DNA from: Polymorphobacter megasporae
GTDB taxonomy: Bacteria; Pseudomonadota; Alphaproteobacteria; Sphingomonadales; Sphingomonadaceae
Direction: 5' to 3'
DNA: 64,000 nt
Assembly (NCBI RefSeq): GCF_018982885.2
Contig: NZ_CP081849.1
Coordinates: forward strand, 842,786 to 906,785
Part shown: one piece after another, positions 54,498 to 63,120 of the stretch
Layout: every line of letters begins with the position of its first letter
How positions within the stretch are numbered: position 1 is the stretch's first letter
Program-made: the position numbers and the translations under genes
Notes under the pieces: generated by a model
Databases searched by the model: none
Told to the model about the DNA's origin: nothing
What the model saw: only the letters and a program-made list of their open reading frames with translations

Positions 54498-54973
54498 CCT
54501 GGGGACGTCAACAGGTGGTTGACCGCACGCACCATCTGCTTTTCGACAGCGCTGACTGAAATTCCGAACTGCACGGCTATGTCCTTGTAGTTCTGCCCCT
54601 CGAGCCGCCGCAGGACGAAGATTGTCCGCGTCCGCTCCGGCAGGTTCATCAGCGCCGCCACGACGGCGCGCAGCGTCTCGCGGCTCTCCGCGACACGGCC
54701 TGCGTCGAAATCGCTACTGCTATGGCGTTCGGTATCGAACGGCACCTGATCGTCGGCGTGGCGGACGGTCCGTCGCCGATGCCGGTCGGCGAGGACGCTG
54801 GCGGCGGTCTGGAAGACGTAGCCACCCAAATTGTCGACTTCGCCCCCCTGACGCGCGGCGATGCGGACGAAGACCTCTTGAACAAGGTCTTCGACGTCGT
54901 TGACGTCGCGCATCTTGCGACGGAAAAAGCGCACTAGAGCCGGACGGTACACGACCGCGTCCCGTGGGTTCAT
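54485..54973 (-). CDS. ECF sigma factor, FecI-like
   Basis: A 162-residue ECF sigma factor. Region 2: VVYRPALVRFFRRKMRDVNDVEDLVQEVFVRIAAR. Region 4: LPERTRTIFVLRRLEGQNYKDIAVQFGISVSAVEKQMVRAVNHLL. These are the FecI-group features. The ATG at 54973 (MNPRDAV) was chosen, with AGGGGG upstream; an ATG at 55006 would add 11 residues. It is controlled by the FecR-like protein encoded next. Its target promoter is probably that of the receptor gene or the hydrolase block. Confidence 0.9.
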   Translation of the reverse strand: MNPRDAVVYRPALVRFFRRKMRDVNDVEDLVQEVFVRIAARQGGEVDNLGGYVFQTAASVLADRHRRRTVRHADDQVPFDTERHSSSDFDAGRVAESRETLRAVVAALMNLPERTRTIFVLRRLEGQNYKDIAVQFGISVSAVEKQMVRAVNHLLTSPGCTS

Positions 54974-55163
54974 CGGCACCGGTGCCCCCTGCACGTCCCC
55001 CGCCATCGTACAATAGTGCGTGAATCCACGCGACGGGTCGAGTCTTTCGCAGACGAGGCGAGAGGCGTGAGCGAGGGGGATGGCGATCTCCGGAGTGAAC
55101 TCACAGGTAAGGACGCAGTCGCTACGCAAACCCTCACCTCACCCCAATACTTCTCGGGCCGCG

Positions 55164-58100
55164 TCACCCGCCGAACGGTACGGCGACCGTTAGCTCGAAT
55201 CGGCGGCGGCGCGGGTCGCCGTAGTAGCTGTAGCCCGTGGTGTTCGGGTCGGTGACGGTCGGCGGGCGCTGATCGAACACGTCGAGCACGCCAAAGCGCA
55301 CCTGTGTGCCATGCGGCACCGGGCCGCCGCGATCGAAGTGATAGGTGGCGGTCAGATCAAAATACACCTGCGCCGGAATCCGGTCGCTGCCCTGATAGGC
55401 GATCAGCTGCGCGTTCGATGCGGGCGTCCCGCTCGACGACGCCACAAGATAAGAGGCGTAGAATTGCCCATTCAGGCCCAGTCTGAGCGCTCCCAGCGTC
55501 CAGTCGACGCCGCCGTTACCGCGCCATTCGAGTGGCCCGTCGCTGTAGCCGATCCGCTGCCGTCGCGCCAGGCCGGCCGCTGCTTGCTGCCAATAACTCG
55601 GCTGCAACGTCGCATTCACGTAGACGCGAAGGTCGCCGGACCGGCGCAGTGAAACCGGCCAGTCGAGCGTCAGATCAACCGCATCGAGGCGACTTCGGGC
55701 GATGTTGGCCGTGGTCAGGTCGATCCGGGTTACCGGGCCGGCCGTAAACCCCATCGCCGCGTCGGCGGCGGTCAGCGGGCCCCGCTCGATCCGCCCGGGA
55801 TAGAAATTGTCGTCCGCGAGCAGCGCGCCGATCGTCAGCCCCGGCACCGGACCGATCTCGTCGCGCTTGTCGATCCGGGTGAAGTCGGCCGAGGCGCGCA
55901 GGCCGCTGTCGCCGAACGGAGTGAAAATAATGCCGGCCGAAAGACTGCGCGCCTGCTCGGGCCGGAGCGACGCCGAGCCACCGTTAACCAGCGTGAATTC
56001 GCCTTCGCTACCGACGGGCCGCCCGCCCCGTTTCGGATCGGGGTCCGACCGCGAGGCCAAAAAGGTCGACGACCCGATCTGCGCGATCGACGGCGGCAGG
56101 ATGCCGGTCGACGCGCTGGCGCGAAGGGTGATCGCGGGGATCGGCTGGAAGCGCGCGCCGACGGTATAGGCGAACGCCGAATTGCGCGTGACAAACGGCG
56201 GCGGGTCGGGCGTGAACAGGGTGACGGTCGCGGGCAGTATCGTCCGGACGACGTCGCGGCGTACGGCGAGTTGAAGCTCGAAATTGCGCAGCAGGCCGCC
56301 GCTGCCGCTAACCGGGATCCGCATTTCGCCGGCGAGGGTGCTGGTGGTCTGCTCAATCCGCGGCAGGCCGAAGTCGAGCATGAACGACCCCGTGTCTGAC
56401 AAGATATAGGACGACGCGCCGACGTGTTCGCGGCGATCTTCCGCCTGCAAGGTCACTGTCGCCGTACCGCCCGGCAGGGTCAGGAGCGGGCCGGCGAGCC
56501 GGAACGTGGCGTCGCCGAGATGGCTGGTCTGGTCGAGCAGGCTGAAGGTGGTGCGACTATAGCTTTGCAGCGCAGCGACGAAATCAGCCCAGTTGCCAAA
56601 CGGATCAAGCGCCTGCCGGCCGCCGTAAGGCTGTCCATAGCTATAGGCAAGATAGAGATAGTCGCCGGGCGCGTTGAGCGCAGTCCGCTGAACGCGCTGC
56701 GCTATTCCCCCGGTATACTCGAGATTGGCGCGCCACCGCCGCGGCAGCGGCGCGATCAGGCCGGCCGTGTAGCGGAGGATGTGGATGTCGGTCGACTGGG
56801 TTGCCGCGACGCCGGTCAGTGGAAAGGTCAGTGTGACATCCTGCTGAAACGGATTAGCCGGATTGGTCCCGGCGATGAAGTTGGTCAGCGTCGCGGCGCG
56901 GCCGTCGGCGCGGCCGTCGTCGCGCGTGTCGATGACGTCGGCAAACGCCTCGATCCCCGAGCTGCCGAACCGGTGCCGGGCGTTGAACAGGATAGCCTGC
57001 CCGCGCGGCCGGCTGACAATGTCGTCTCGAGCGCCGCCGAGTGCGTCGGGCAGTGAGATGTCGATGCCGCCAGCGTTCGCGACGAGCAGCGCCGTACGCT
57101 GCGCGGAATCGCCAATCAGTCCAAGCGGCAACGACGTAATTGTACTGCCGAGCGCCGCCCCGCCGAGCTGCGCCTTGAGGACGAGCTGATCGCTGCCGAA
57201 GACGTTGATCGCGTTGCCCACCGGCAGGCTAGCGAGAAAGGCGGCGGGGTCGTTCGCATAGCTTTGCCGCCGCGCGCGGGCAATAAAATCGCGGTCGCCG
57301 TAGCGGAGTTCGCCGCTGCGGGTCGCGCTGACGTTGATCGTGACGTCGGTCTGGCCGTGATCAGGGGTGAAGCCGATGCGCCCCTCGAGCCGCACCTCGG
57401 GGGCGTCGCCGCGTGCGGTCAGGCCCGTGGTCAAACTGATCTCGGCTCCGCGATAGTCGTGGCGCAGGATGATGTTGACGACGCCCGAAGTCGCGCCGGG
57501 GCCATAGATGCCGCCGGCGGTGGCGGTCAGGGTCTCGATCCGATCGACGGCGTCGATTGGGATGCCGTTGATATCGGGCTGATCGAACGCGTACGGCAGC
57601 CCCGGCAGGCTGGGCATCCGGCGGCCGTCGATCAGCACCAGCGTTTGCGCCGGCCCGAGCCCGCGGAGGTTGATCTCGGACCGCGTCGAGCCGGCCCCGC
57701 CGACAAAATCTTGGGCGGGACTGGCGATCTGGGCGTTGGCGGGCAAGCGCTTGCGGGTGAAGTCCTGGATGCTGTCGCTGTGCGAGTCCTCGATGGTTCG
57801 CCGCGACGACACCTGATAAGGTTGGATATCGCCTTCGGTCCGGCCGATATCGCCATTCTGCGCGTGGCGTCCGACGACGAGGATCTCTGGGATGGTCTCG
57901 ATCGGGGTCGCTACGGCTGCCGGGAGCGAGTCCGACGCGGCGTTAATGACGATCGCATCGTCGGCGGTCCGATGGAACCCGAGTCCCGAACCCGCAAGCA
58001 GCTTCGCCAACGCGCTCTCAACGGTCATCGTCCCGTGCAAAGCGATCCCGGTCCGCTCGCCGACCAGCGTCTCAGAATAAAGGATATCGACGCCCGCTTG

Positions 58101-58229
58101 GCGGCCGACGGCGGTCAGCGCCATAGTCAAACGACCGTGCTCGATATCAATCCGCGCCACGCCCTTGGCGCTGACGGCTGCCGGCGCGCCGACGGCGATG
58201 AAGAGTAGCACGGCAGTCCGTCGTTGCAT
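55164..58229 (-). CDS. TonB-dependent receptor with STN signalling domain
   Basis: A 1021-residue outer-membrane receptor. Signal peptide (TAVLLFIAVGAPAAVSA), then an STN domain (about 25-97: LTMALTAVGRQAGVDILYSETLVGERTGIALHGTMTVESALAKLLAGSGL). A TonB-box-like EILVVG, a plug (NLRGLGPAQTLVLIDGRRMP, GIPIDAVDRIETLTATAGGIYGPGATSGVVNIILR) and a long barrel ending in an aromatic-type terminal strand (RRFELTVAVPFGG) follow. The STN domain marks it as a transducer for a sigma/FecR pair, like FecA. The substrate cannot be read. The start ATG was chosen because the signal peptide starts there. It precedes the sigma gene by about 190 bases. Confidence 0.92.
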   Translation of the reverse strand: MQRRTAVLLFIAVGAPAAVSAKGVARIDIEHGRLTMALTAVGRQAGVDILYSETLVGERTGIALHGTMTVESALAKLLAGSGLGFHRTADDAIVINAASDSLPAAVATPIETIPEILVVGRHAQNGDIGRTEGDIQPYQVSSRRTIEDSHSDSIQDFTRKRLPANAQIASPAQDFVGGAGSTRSEINLRGLGPAQTLVLIDGRRMPSLPGLPYAFDQPDINGIPIDAVDRIETLTATAGGIYGPGATSGVVNIILRHDYRGAEISLTTGLTARGDAPEVRLEGRIGFTPDHGQTDVTINVSATRSGELRYGDRDFIARARRQSYANDPAAFLASLPVGNAINVFGSDQLVLKAQLGGAALGSTITSLPLGLIGDSAQRTALLVANAGGIDISLPDALGGARDDIVSRPRGQAILFNARHRFGSSGIEAFADVIDTRDDGRADGRAATLTNFIAGTNPANPFQQDVTLTFPLTGVAATQSTDIHILRYTAGLIAPLPRRWRANLEYTGGIAQRVQRTALNAPGDYLYLAYSYGQPYGGRQALDPFGNWADFVAALQSYSRTTFSLLDQTSHLGDATFRLAGPLLTLPGGTATVTLQAEDRREHVGASSYILSDTGSFMLDFGLPRIEQTTSTLAGEMRIPVSGSGGLLRNFELQLAVRRDVVRTILPATVTLFTPDPPPFVTRNSAFAYTVGARFQPIPAITLRASASTGILPPSIAQIGSSTFLASRSDPDPKRGGRPVGSEGEFTLVNGGSASLRPEQARSLSAGIIFTPFGDSGLRASADFTRIDKRDEIGPVPGLTIGALLADDNFYPGRIERGPLTAADAAMGFTAGPVTRIDLTTANIARSRLDAVDLTLDWPVSLRRSGDLRVYVNATLQPSYWQQAAAGLARRQRIGYSDGPLEWRGNGGVDWTLGALRLGLNGQFYASYLVASSSGTPASNAQLIAYQGSDRIPAQVYFDLTATYHFDRGGPVPHGTQVRFGVLDVFDQRPPTVTDPNTTGYSYYGDPRRRRFELTVAVPFGG

Positions 58230-58340
58230 CGGCCCCACCCGGATCCCCGATCCCACTTTATTCTTTCGGATAGCACAAAAGCACTGCGGATTTGTCCGAC
58301 GCCCGCGTCTTTCAAATCGAAACGCCAACTTGTTGTGGGG

Positions 58341-58622
58341 ATGACGACGATGATGATGACGGTGGCGACGCGGTTACACGAAATCGGTTGCTTGCACGAG
58401 ACGGGCGAACTGAACGAGCGCAGTCCTTTCGCCCCGGCAAGCGGCGGGGACTTATCGAACCTTTTACAGGTCGCCGCGAGCGTCCTGCACCTCATCGACC
58501 GGCAGATCGAGGATGATTTCCGCCCGTTGATCCGGGCTGGGCTGTCGGCGATTAGCGCCGCCGGCGCCATGACATGCTCGCCCGCCTTCGCGGCTCCGCT
58601 TCGATATTCACTGGAGGGTTGA
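58341..58622 (+). CDS. Possible 93-residue protein
   Basis: A frame starting MTTMMMTVATRLHEIGCLHE and ending AAPLRYSLEG, immediately before the SDR ATG. The middle (LLQVAASVLHLIDRQIEDDFRPLIRAGLSAISAAGA) is a plausible helix pair, and the position suggests it could be the first gene of the rightward operon. No family is recognised. The ribosome site is weak (GTGGGG). Confidence 0.4.
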   Translation: MTTMMMTVATRLHEIGCLHETGELNERSPFAPASGGDLSNLLQVAASVLHLIDRQIEDDFRPLIRAGLSAISAAGAMTCSPAFAAPLRYSLEG

Positions 58623-59372
58623 ATGACCATTTTGACAGGGAAGATCGCGCTGATCACAGGCGGAACGTCGGGCATCGGCCTCGCGACCGCGCAGCTATTA
58701 GCCGCCGAGGGCGCGACGGTAGTCATCACCGGTCGGCGACAGGAAGCGCTCGAAGCCGCCGTGGCGGCAGTGCCTGGCGCGGTCGGCTACCGGATCGATT
58801 CGGCTGACCTCGGCGAGCTCACGGCACTGTTCGCACGGATCGACGAGACCTTCGGTCGCATCGACGTCCTGTTCGTCAATGCCGGCGGCGGTTCGCTGTC
58901 GCCGATCGGGGCAATCACCGAAGCCGACTATCACGATGCCTTCGACCGCAACGTCAAAGGTGTCCTGTTCACCGTTCAGATGGCGCTGCCGCTGCTCGCC
59001 CGCGGCGCTTCGATAATCCTCAACGGCTCGACCGCGGCCGCCAAGGCCACCGCCGGCTTCAGCGTCTATTCGGCGTCGAAGGCCGCTGTCCATGCCTTCA
59101 CTCGCAACTGGATGATCGACCTCAAGGGGCGCGGGATCCGGATCAACACGCTCGTACCCGGGCCAACGGCAACGCCGGGCCTTCGCGGCCTCGCTGGGCG
59201 CGACCCAGCGATGCAGCAGGCCCTCCTCGACCAGATGGCGCTCGGCGTGCCGATGGAACGCGTCGGGCAGCCAGGTGAAATCGCCCAGGCTGTGCTGTTC
59301 CTCGCGTCCGACGCAGCGAGCTTCGTCACCGGCTCCGAGCTGTTCGTCGACGGCGGCGAGGGTCACGCCTGA
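58623..59372 (+). CDS. Short-chain dehydrogenase/reductase
   Basis: A 249-residue NAD(P)-dependent oxidoreductase. The cofactor motif TGGTSGIG (residues 12-19), NAGGG, the catalytic Ser (ILNGSTAA), YSASK (Tyr and Lys) and PGPTATPG are all present. The C-terminal SDG-like motif reads LFVDGGEG. It is typical of the FabG/3-oxoacyl-reductase-like SDRs, but the substrate is unknown. It starts just after the preceding frame and is followed 29 bases later by a DUF1348 gene. Confidence 0.92.
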   Translation: MTILTGKIALITGGTSGIGLATAQLLAAEGATVVITGRRQEALEAAVAAVPGAVGYRIDSADLGELTALFARIDETFGRIDVLFVNAGGGSLSPIGAITEADYHDAFDRNVKGVLFTVQMALPLLARGASIILNGSTAAAKATAGFSVYSASKAAVHAFTRNWMIDLKGRGIRINTLVPGPTATPGLRGLAGRDPAMQQALLDQMALGVPMERVGQPGEIAQAVLFLASDAASFVTGSELFVDGGEGHA

Positions 59373-59401
59373 TCGATCCGTTCATTGCGTAGGAGCCTGT
59401 C

Positions 59402-59878
59402 ATGATCACCGCACCAATCCGCCCGCCCGCGCCGCCGTTCGACACAGTCTCGGCCGCCCTCAAAGTCCGCCTTGCCGAAGACGGATGGAACAGCCGCGAT
59501 CCGGCCAAGGTCGCGTTGGCCTATACGGTCGACAGCCAGTGGCGGAATCGGGCCGAGTTCGTACGCGGGCGCGAGGCGATCGAGGGGTTCCTTGCGCGCA
59601 AGTGGGCGCGCGAACTCGATTACCGGCTGATCAAGGAGCTGTGGGCGTTCACCGGCGATCGCATCGCGGTACGATTCGCCTACGAGTGTCGCGACGACAG
59701 CGGCACTTGGATCCGCGCCTATGGCAACGAGAACTGGGAGTTCGACCCCGACGGGCTGATGCGGCGACGGATCGCCAGCATCAACGAGCATCCGATCAAA
59801 TCGGAGGAGCGCAAGTTTCACTGGCCGTTGGGCCGTCGCCCCGATGGACACGCCGGCCTGTCCGAATTGGGATTGTGA
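59402..59878 (+). CDS. DUF1348 (SnoaL-like) protein
   Basis: A 158-residue single-domain protein of the NTF2/SnoaL fold: [66 protein letters not shown] and [22 protein letters not shown]. The conserved aromatic and charged residues line a pocket as in other DUF1348 members. The function is unknown. It is followed one base later by the SLAC1-like gene, so the two are coupled. Confidence 0.9.
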   Translation: MITAPIRPPAPPFDTVSAALKVRLAEDGWNSRDPAKVALAYTVDSQWRNRAEFVRGREAIEGFLARKWARELDYRLIKELWAFTGDRIAVRFAYECRDDSGTWIRAYGNENWEFDPDGLMRRRIASINEHPIKSEERKFHWPLGRRPDGHAGLSELGL

Positions 59879-59879
59879 C

Positions 59880-60911
59880 ATGATCGACGTGGCCGAGCGG
59901 ATCACTGCAGCGGTGCCGACCACTTGCAATCGCGCGACCGGCGGTGGAACGTCCCGCTACCTCGAGTATCTTCCGGTCTCCCTGTTCGGCGCCGTCATGG
60001 GTCTGTCGGGACTGAGCGTGGCATGGCAGCTCGTCGCCGAGCGCTACCTCGTGCCGCACTGGGTGCCCGACGCGATCGGCGCCGTGGCGGTCGCGGCGTT
60101 CGTCGTGCTGAGCCTCGCGTACCTGGTCAAGCTGGTCACCGCTCCCGACGCCGTGCGCGCCGAGTTCGAACATCCGATCGCGGGCAACCTGTTCGGCACA
60201 GCGATCATCAGCCTGCTGCTTCTCCCGATCGTGATCGCGCCGCGCGCGTTGCTGGTTGCGCAGATCATGTGGGCGGCGGGCGCGGTCGCTATGCTCGGTT
60301 TTGCCTGGCTGATGATCGACCGTTGGATGAGCGAACGCCAGCAGGTCGCCCACGCCACACCCGCGTGGATCGTGCCGGTCGTCGGCGTGCTCGACGTGCC
60401 GCTAGCGTTGCCGGGGCTGGGACTGCCGCCGCTGCACGGGCTGATGGTCGCCTGCGTCGCGATTGGCCTGTTCTTCGCCGTACCGCTGTTCACCCTCATC
60501 CTGTCCCGACTGTTGTTCGAAGCCCCCCTGCCCGGCGCGCTTCATCCGATGCTGCTCATCCTCGTCGCCCCGTTTGCGGTCGGCTTCTCGGCTTATTACG
60601 CGACGACCGGGAGCATCGACCTGTTCGCCGAGGCACTGTTTGCGCTGACCCTGTTCATGCTCGCCGTCCTGTTGGGGCGCCTGCGGAATCTTGTCGGAAG
60701 CTGCCCCTTCAAGGTTTCATGGTGGGCGGTCAGCTTCCCGCTTGCCGCCTCGGCGACTGCGGCAATCCGGTTTGACGGCACCAATCCGGGTCTGGCGACG
60801 GACCTCATCGCGGCCGGAGTGCTGGCGCTGGCGTCGATTGTTATCGCCGGCCTCGCGCTCCGGACATTGATCGGCCTCGCGCGAGGCGAGCTCCGAAACC
60901 TCAGCACTTAA
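59880..60911 (+). CDS. SLAC1-family (TehA-like) anion channel
   Basis: A 343-residue inner-membrane protein with about ten hydrophobic helices. Family features include YLPVSLFGAVMGLSGLSVAWQL at the first helix and internal helix-hairpin-helix repeats; SLAC1/TehA proteins form trimeric anion channels, some involved in tellurite or C4-dicarboxylate/sulphite export. The region GSCPFKVSWWAVSFPLAASATA matches the conserved ninth-helix segment. The start was taken at ATG 59880, directly after the DUF1348 stop. Confidence 0.88.
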   Translation: MIDVAERITAAVPTTCNRATGGGTSRYLEYLPVSLFGAVMGLSGLSVAWQLVAERYLVPHWVPDAIGAVAVAAFVVLSLAYLVKLVTAPDAVRAEFEHPIAGNLFGTAIISLLLLPIVIAPRALLVAQIMWAAGAVAMLGFAWLMIDRWMSERQQVAHATPAWIVPVVGVLDVPLALPGLGLPPLHGLMVACVAIGLFFAVPLFTLILSRLLFEAPLPGALHPMLLILVAPFAVGFSAYYATTGSIDLFAEALFALTLFMLAVLLGRLRNLVGSCPFKVSWWAVSFPLAASATAAIRFDGTNPGLATDLIAAGVLALASIVIAGLALRTLIGLARGELRNLST

Positions 60912-60933
60912 TCGAACACGAGAGGATCGCGCC

Positions 60934-61305
60934 ATGCCGACCCCCGCACTATCCGCAGCCAAGCGGTTCAGACGTCAGATAGCGTACCTCGTCGTCGCCG
61001 GCGTCGTCAGCGTCCCGGCGGCGCTCGCCTATCTCGCGAGCTACGGTCCGATCACCGCTACCATGGCCTTCGCCGTGACCTTCGGCGTGTTCGTATCGAT
61101 CGTCCTTGGCGGCGGCCTGATGGCGACCGGCTTCTACAGTTCCGGCAGCGGACTGGACGATGAGGTTGCCAGCGCCGGCGTCGAGCCCGCCATGGCGACA
61201 CCGCCCTTGACGGACCTGGCTCAGGTAGCGGCACCCGACCTCAACAGGAAGTCCGCAAGCGACCCGTCGCGACCGCCGACATCACCGTCCCCGCGAGCAT
61301 GCTAG
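60934..61305 (+). CDS. Hypothetical two-helix membrane protein
   Basis: A 123-residue protein with two membrane helices (IAYLVVAGVVSVPAALAYLASYG and MAFAVTFGVFVSIVLGGGLMATGFY). The tail is proline-, alanine- and serine-rich and probably cytoplasmic or disordered. It lies 22 bases after the SLAC1-like gene. The first half resembles small membrane proteins found beside transporters in Sphingomonadaceae; no function is known. Confidence 0.65.
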   Translation: MPTPALSAAKRFRRQIAYLVVAGVVSVPAALAYLASYGPITATMAFAVTFGVFVSIVLGGGLMATGFYSSGSGLDDEVASAGVEPAMATPPLTDLAQVAAPDLNRKSASDPSRPPTSPSPRAC

Positions 61306-61523
61306 CCGAGGGGGCTAGCGAGGCACCATCGAGGTAACTGCCGATCAACCGACAACTCTGCGGCGCGCCATACATTCGTCAATTAGTGGAAGGCGGCGTT
61401 CGGTAGGAACCTAGCCGGACAGGGCTACGCACCGCCCACCGCAATATTCGGCTCGCGCCCGTGAGGATTTGCCGAAGCCCTGCGTCAATCACCCTAGATA
61501 GCTGCTCAAACAGGATTTTTACC

Positions 61524-62309
61524 TTGAAGACGACAGGCTCGATTGCCGCCGCCCTGCTCTGCGGCGTGATGTACGCGACAGCCCCAGCGATCGCCAAGGA
61601 CGCGGCGGCCAGGCCGACCATCGTCCTCGTTCACGGCGCATTCGCCGGGTCGTCGAGCTGGAACCCGGTGATCACCGACCTCGAAGCCGACGGCTACCGG
61701 GTCATCGCCGTAGCGAACCCGCTGCGCAGCCTCGCAGGTGACGCAGACTACGTCGCGCGGATCGCCAAGTCGATCGCGGGCCCGGTAGTCCTCGTCGGCC
61801 ATTCCTACGGCGGCGAAGTCATCTCGGAGGCGGCCGCCGGCACCGCCAACGTCACGGGTCTGGTGTTCGTCTCGGGGCTCGCTCCCGACGTCGGCGAGAG
61901 TGCTGCCAGTCTCGGCGCGCGGTTCCCCACTGGAACCTTGAGCCAGGCGATGGCCAACCCGGTCGCGCAGGCCAATGGCGATCAGGACCTCTACATCGAC
62001 CAGGCCAAGTACCGGGCACAGTTCGCCGCCGACGTACCGAAGGCGGCGGCGATTCAAATGGCGGCGACGCAGCGCCCGGTCACCGCCGCTGCCCTCGCAG
62101 AGGCGGCAAGCCGACCGGCGTGGCGGACGATCCCTTCCTGGTTCATTTACGGCTCACTCGACCGCAACATCCCGTCCGCTCTTCATGCTTTCATGGCGCA
62201 GCGGGCGGGCGCCAAAGCCAGCATCAGGGTCGAGGGCGCGTCGCATGTGGTCATGCTCTCGCACCCGCGCGAGGTGGCGAAGCTGATCGAGCGCGCCGCC
62301 GCAGAGTAG
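61524..62309 (+). CDS. Exported alpha/beta hydrolase
   Basis: A 261-residue periplasmic hydrolase: signal peptide SIAAALLCGVMYATAPAIA, oxyanion loop VLVHGAFAGSSSWNPVI, nucleophile Ser in LVGHSYGGEVISEAA, acid Asp in YGSLDRNIPSALH and His in VEGASHVVMLSHP. This is the esterase/'salicylate esterase' branch. The TTG at 61524 with AGGA nine bases upstream gives a proper signal peptide; GTG at 61461 would add 21 residues. It is not tightly linked to the genes on either side. Confidence 0.85.
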   Translation: MKTTGSIAAALLCGVMYATAPAIAKDAAARPTIVLVHGAFAGSSSWNPVITDLEADGYRVIAVANPLRSLAGDADYVARIAKSIAGPVVLVGHSYGGEVISEAAAGTANVTGLVFVSGLAPDVGESAASLGARFPTGTLSQAMANPVAQANGDQDLYIDQAKYRAQFAADVPKAAAIQMAATQRPVTAAALAEAASRPAWRTIPSWFIYGSLDRNIPSALHAFMAQRAGAKASIRVEGASHVVMLSHPREVAKLIERAAAE

Positions 62310-62466
62310 TGTCGACGAGGCGAGAATCAACGCATCAGCTGGCGGTGAATGACGCTCGCGCGGTCGGTCACCTCGAAGGCACGGTCGTGAAAGACCGGTC
62401 CGGCAAACTCAGTGCCGGGGACGCATCGACTGAATTGGTCTCACAATCTGACAAGGAGCATCTCTC

Positions 62467-63066
62467 ATGATCAAGGTACTCGTCCTGTATTACTCGAGCT
62501 ATGGCCACATCGAGGCCATGGCGGAGGCCGTCGCGGGCGGCGCGCGCGACGCCGGTGCACACGTTCATATTAAGCGCGTGCCCGAGACCATCCCGTCCGA
62601 CGTAGGAGCGGAAGCGCACTTCAAGCTCGATCAATGGGCTCCGGTCGCGACGATCGAGGATCTGCCCGGATACGACGCAATCATCGTCGGCGCGCCAACC
62701 CGCTTCGGGCGGATGCCGGCGCAGATGGCGGCGTTTCTCGATCAGGCCGGCGGCCTCTGGCTGAGTGGCGCACTGCACGGCAAGGTCGGTGCAGCGTTCA
62801 CCTCCAGCGCCTCGCAGCACGGTGGCAATGAGACCACGCTGTTCTCGATCCTGACCAACTTGCTGCACTTCGGCATGGTCATCGTCGGCCTGCCCTACAG
62901 CCATCAGGGCCAGCTGACGCTCGACGAGGTCGTCGGCGGCTCGCCGTATGGTGCAACGACGATCGCCGGCGGCCGTGGCGAACGCCAGCCGAGCGCGATC
63001 GATCTCGCCGGCGCGCGGCACCAAGGCGAACTCGTCGCGCGGTATGCCATCAAGCTCGCAGTGTGA
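62467..63066 (+). CDS. wrbA: NAD(P)H:quinone oxidoreductase, WrbA type
   Basis: A 199-residue flavodoxin-like enzyme that reduces quinones by two electrons, avoiding semiquinone radicals. Motifs: [24 protein letters not shown] (FMN phosphate loop), [42 protein letters not shown] and [10 protein letters not shown]. The length and motifs match WrbA closely. The start has AAGGAG nine bases upstream. It fits the redox-detoxification theme of the right end of the window. Confidence 0.95.
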   Translation: MIKVLVLYYSSYGHIEAMAEAVAGGARDAGAHVHIKRVPETIPSDVGAEAHFKLDQWAPVATIEDLPGYDAIIVGAPTRFGRMPAQMAAFLDQAGGLWLSGALHGKVGAAFTSSASQHGGNETTLFSILTNLLHFGMVIVGLPYSHQGQLTLDEVVGGSPYGATTIAGGRGERQPSAIDLAGARHQGELVARYAIKLAV

Positions 63067-63120
63067 GCGGCCAGGGCGCCAAGTCTATCCGCCACTACAA
63101 TGTTGCGTCAGGAGCAAGTC

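Noticed and set aside
57264..58208. 314-codon plus-strand frame over the TonB receptor
   Set aside because: Complement of a strongly supported receptor; no independent evidence.
54485..58229. Receptor triad as an iron-citrate (Fec) system
   Set aside because: No periplasmic binding protein or ABC permease follows, and the downstream genes are hydrolases, so naming the genes fecA/fecI/fecR would overstate the evidence.
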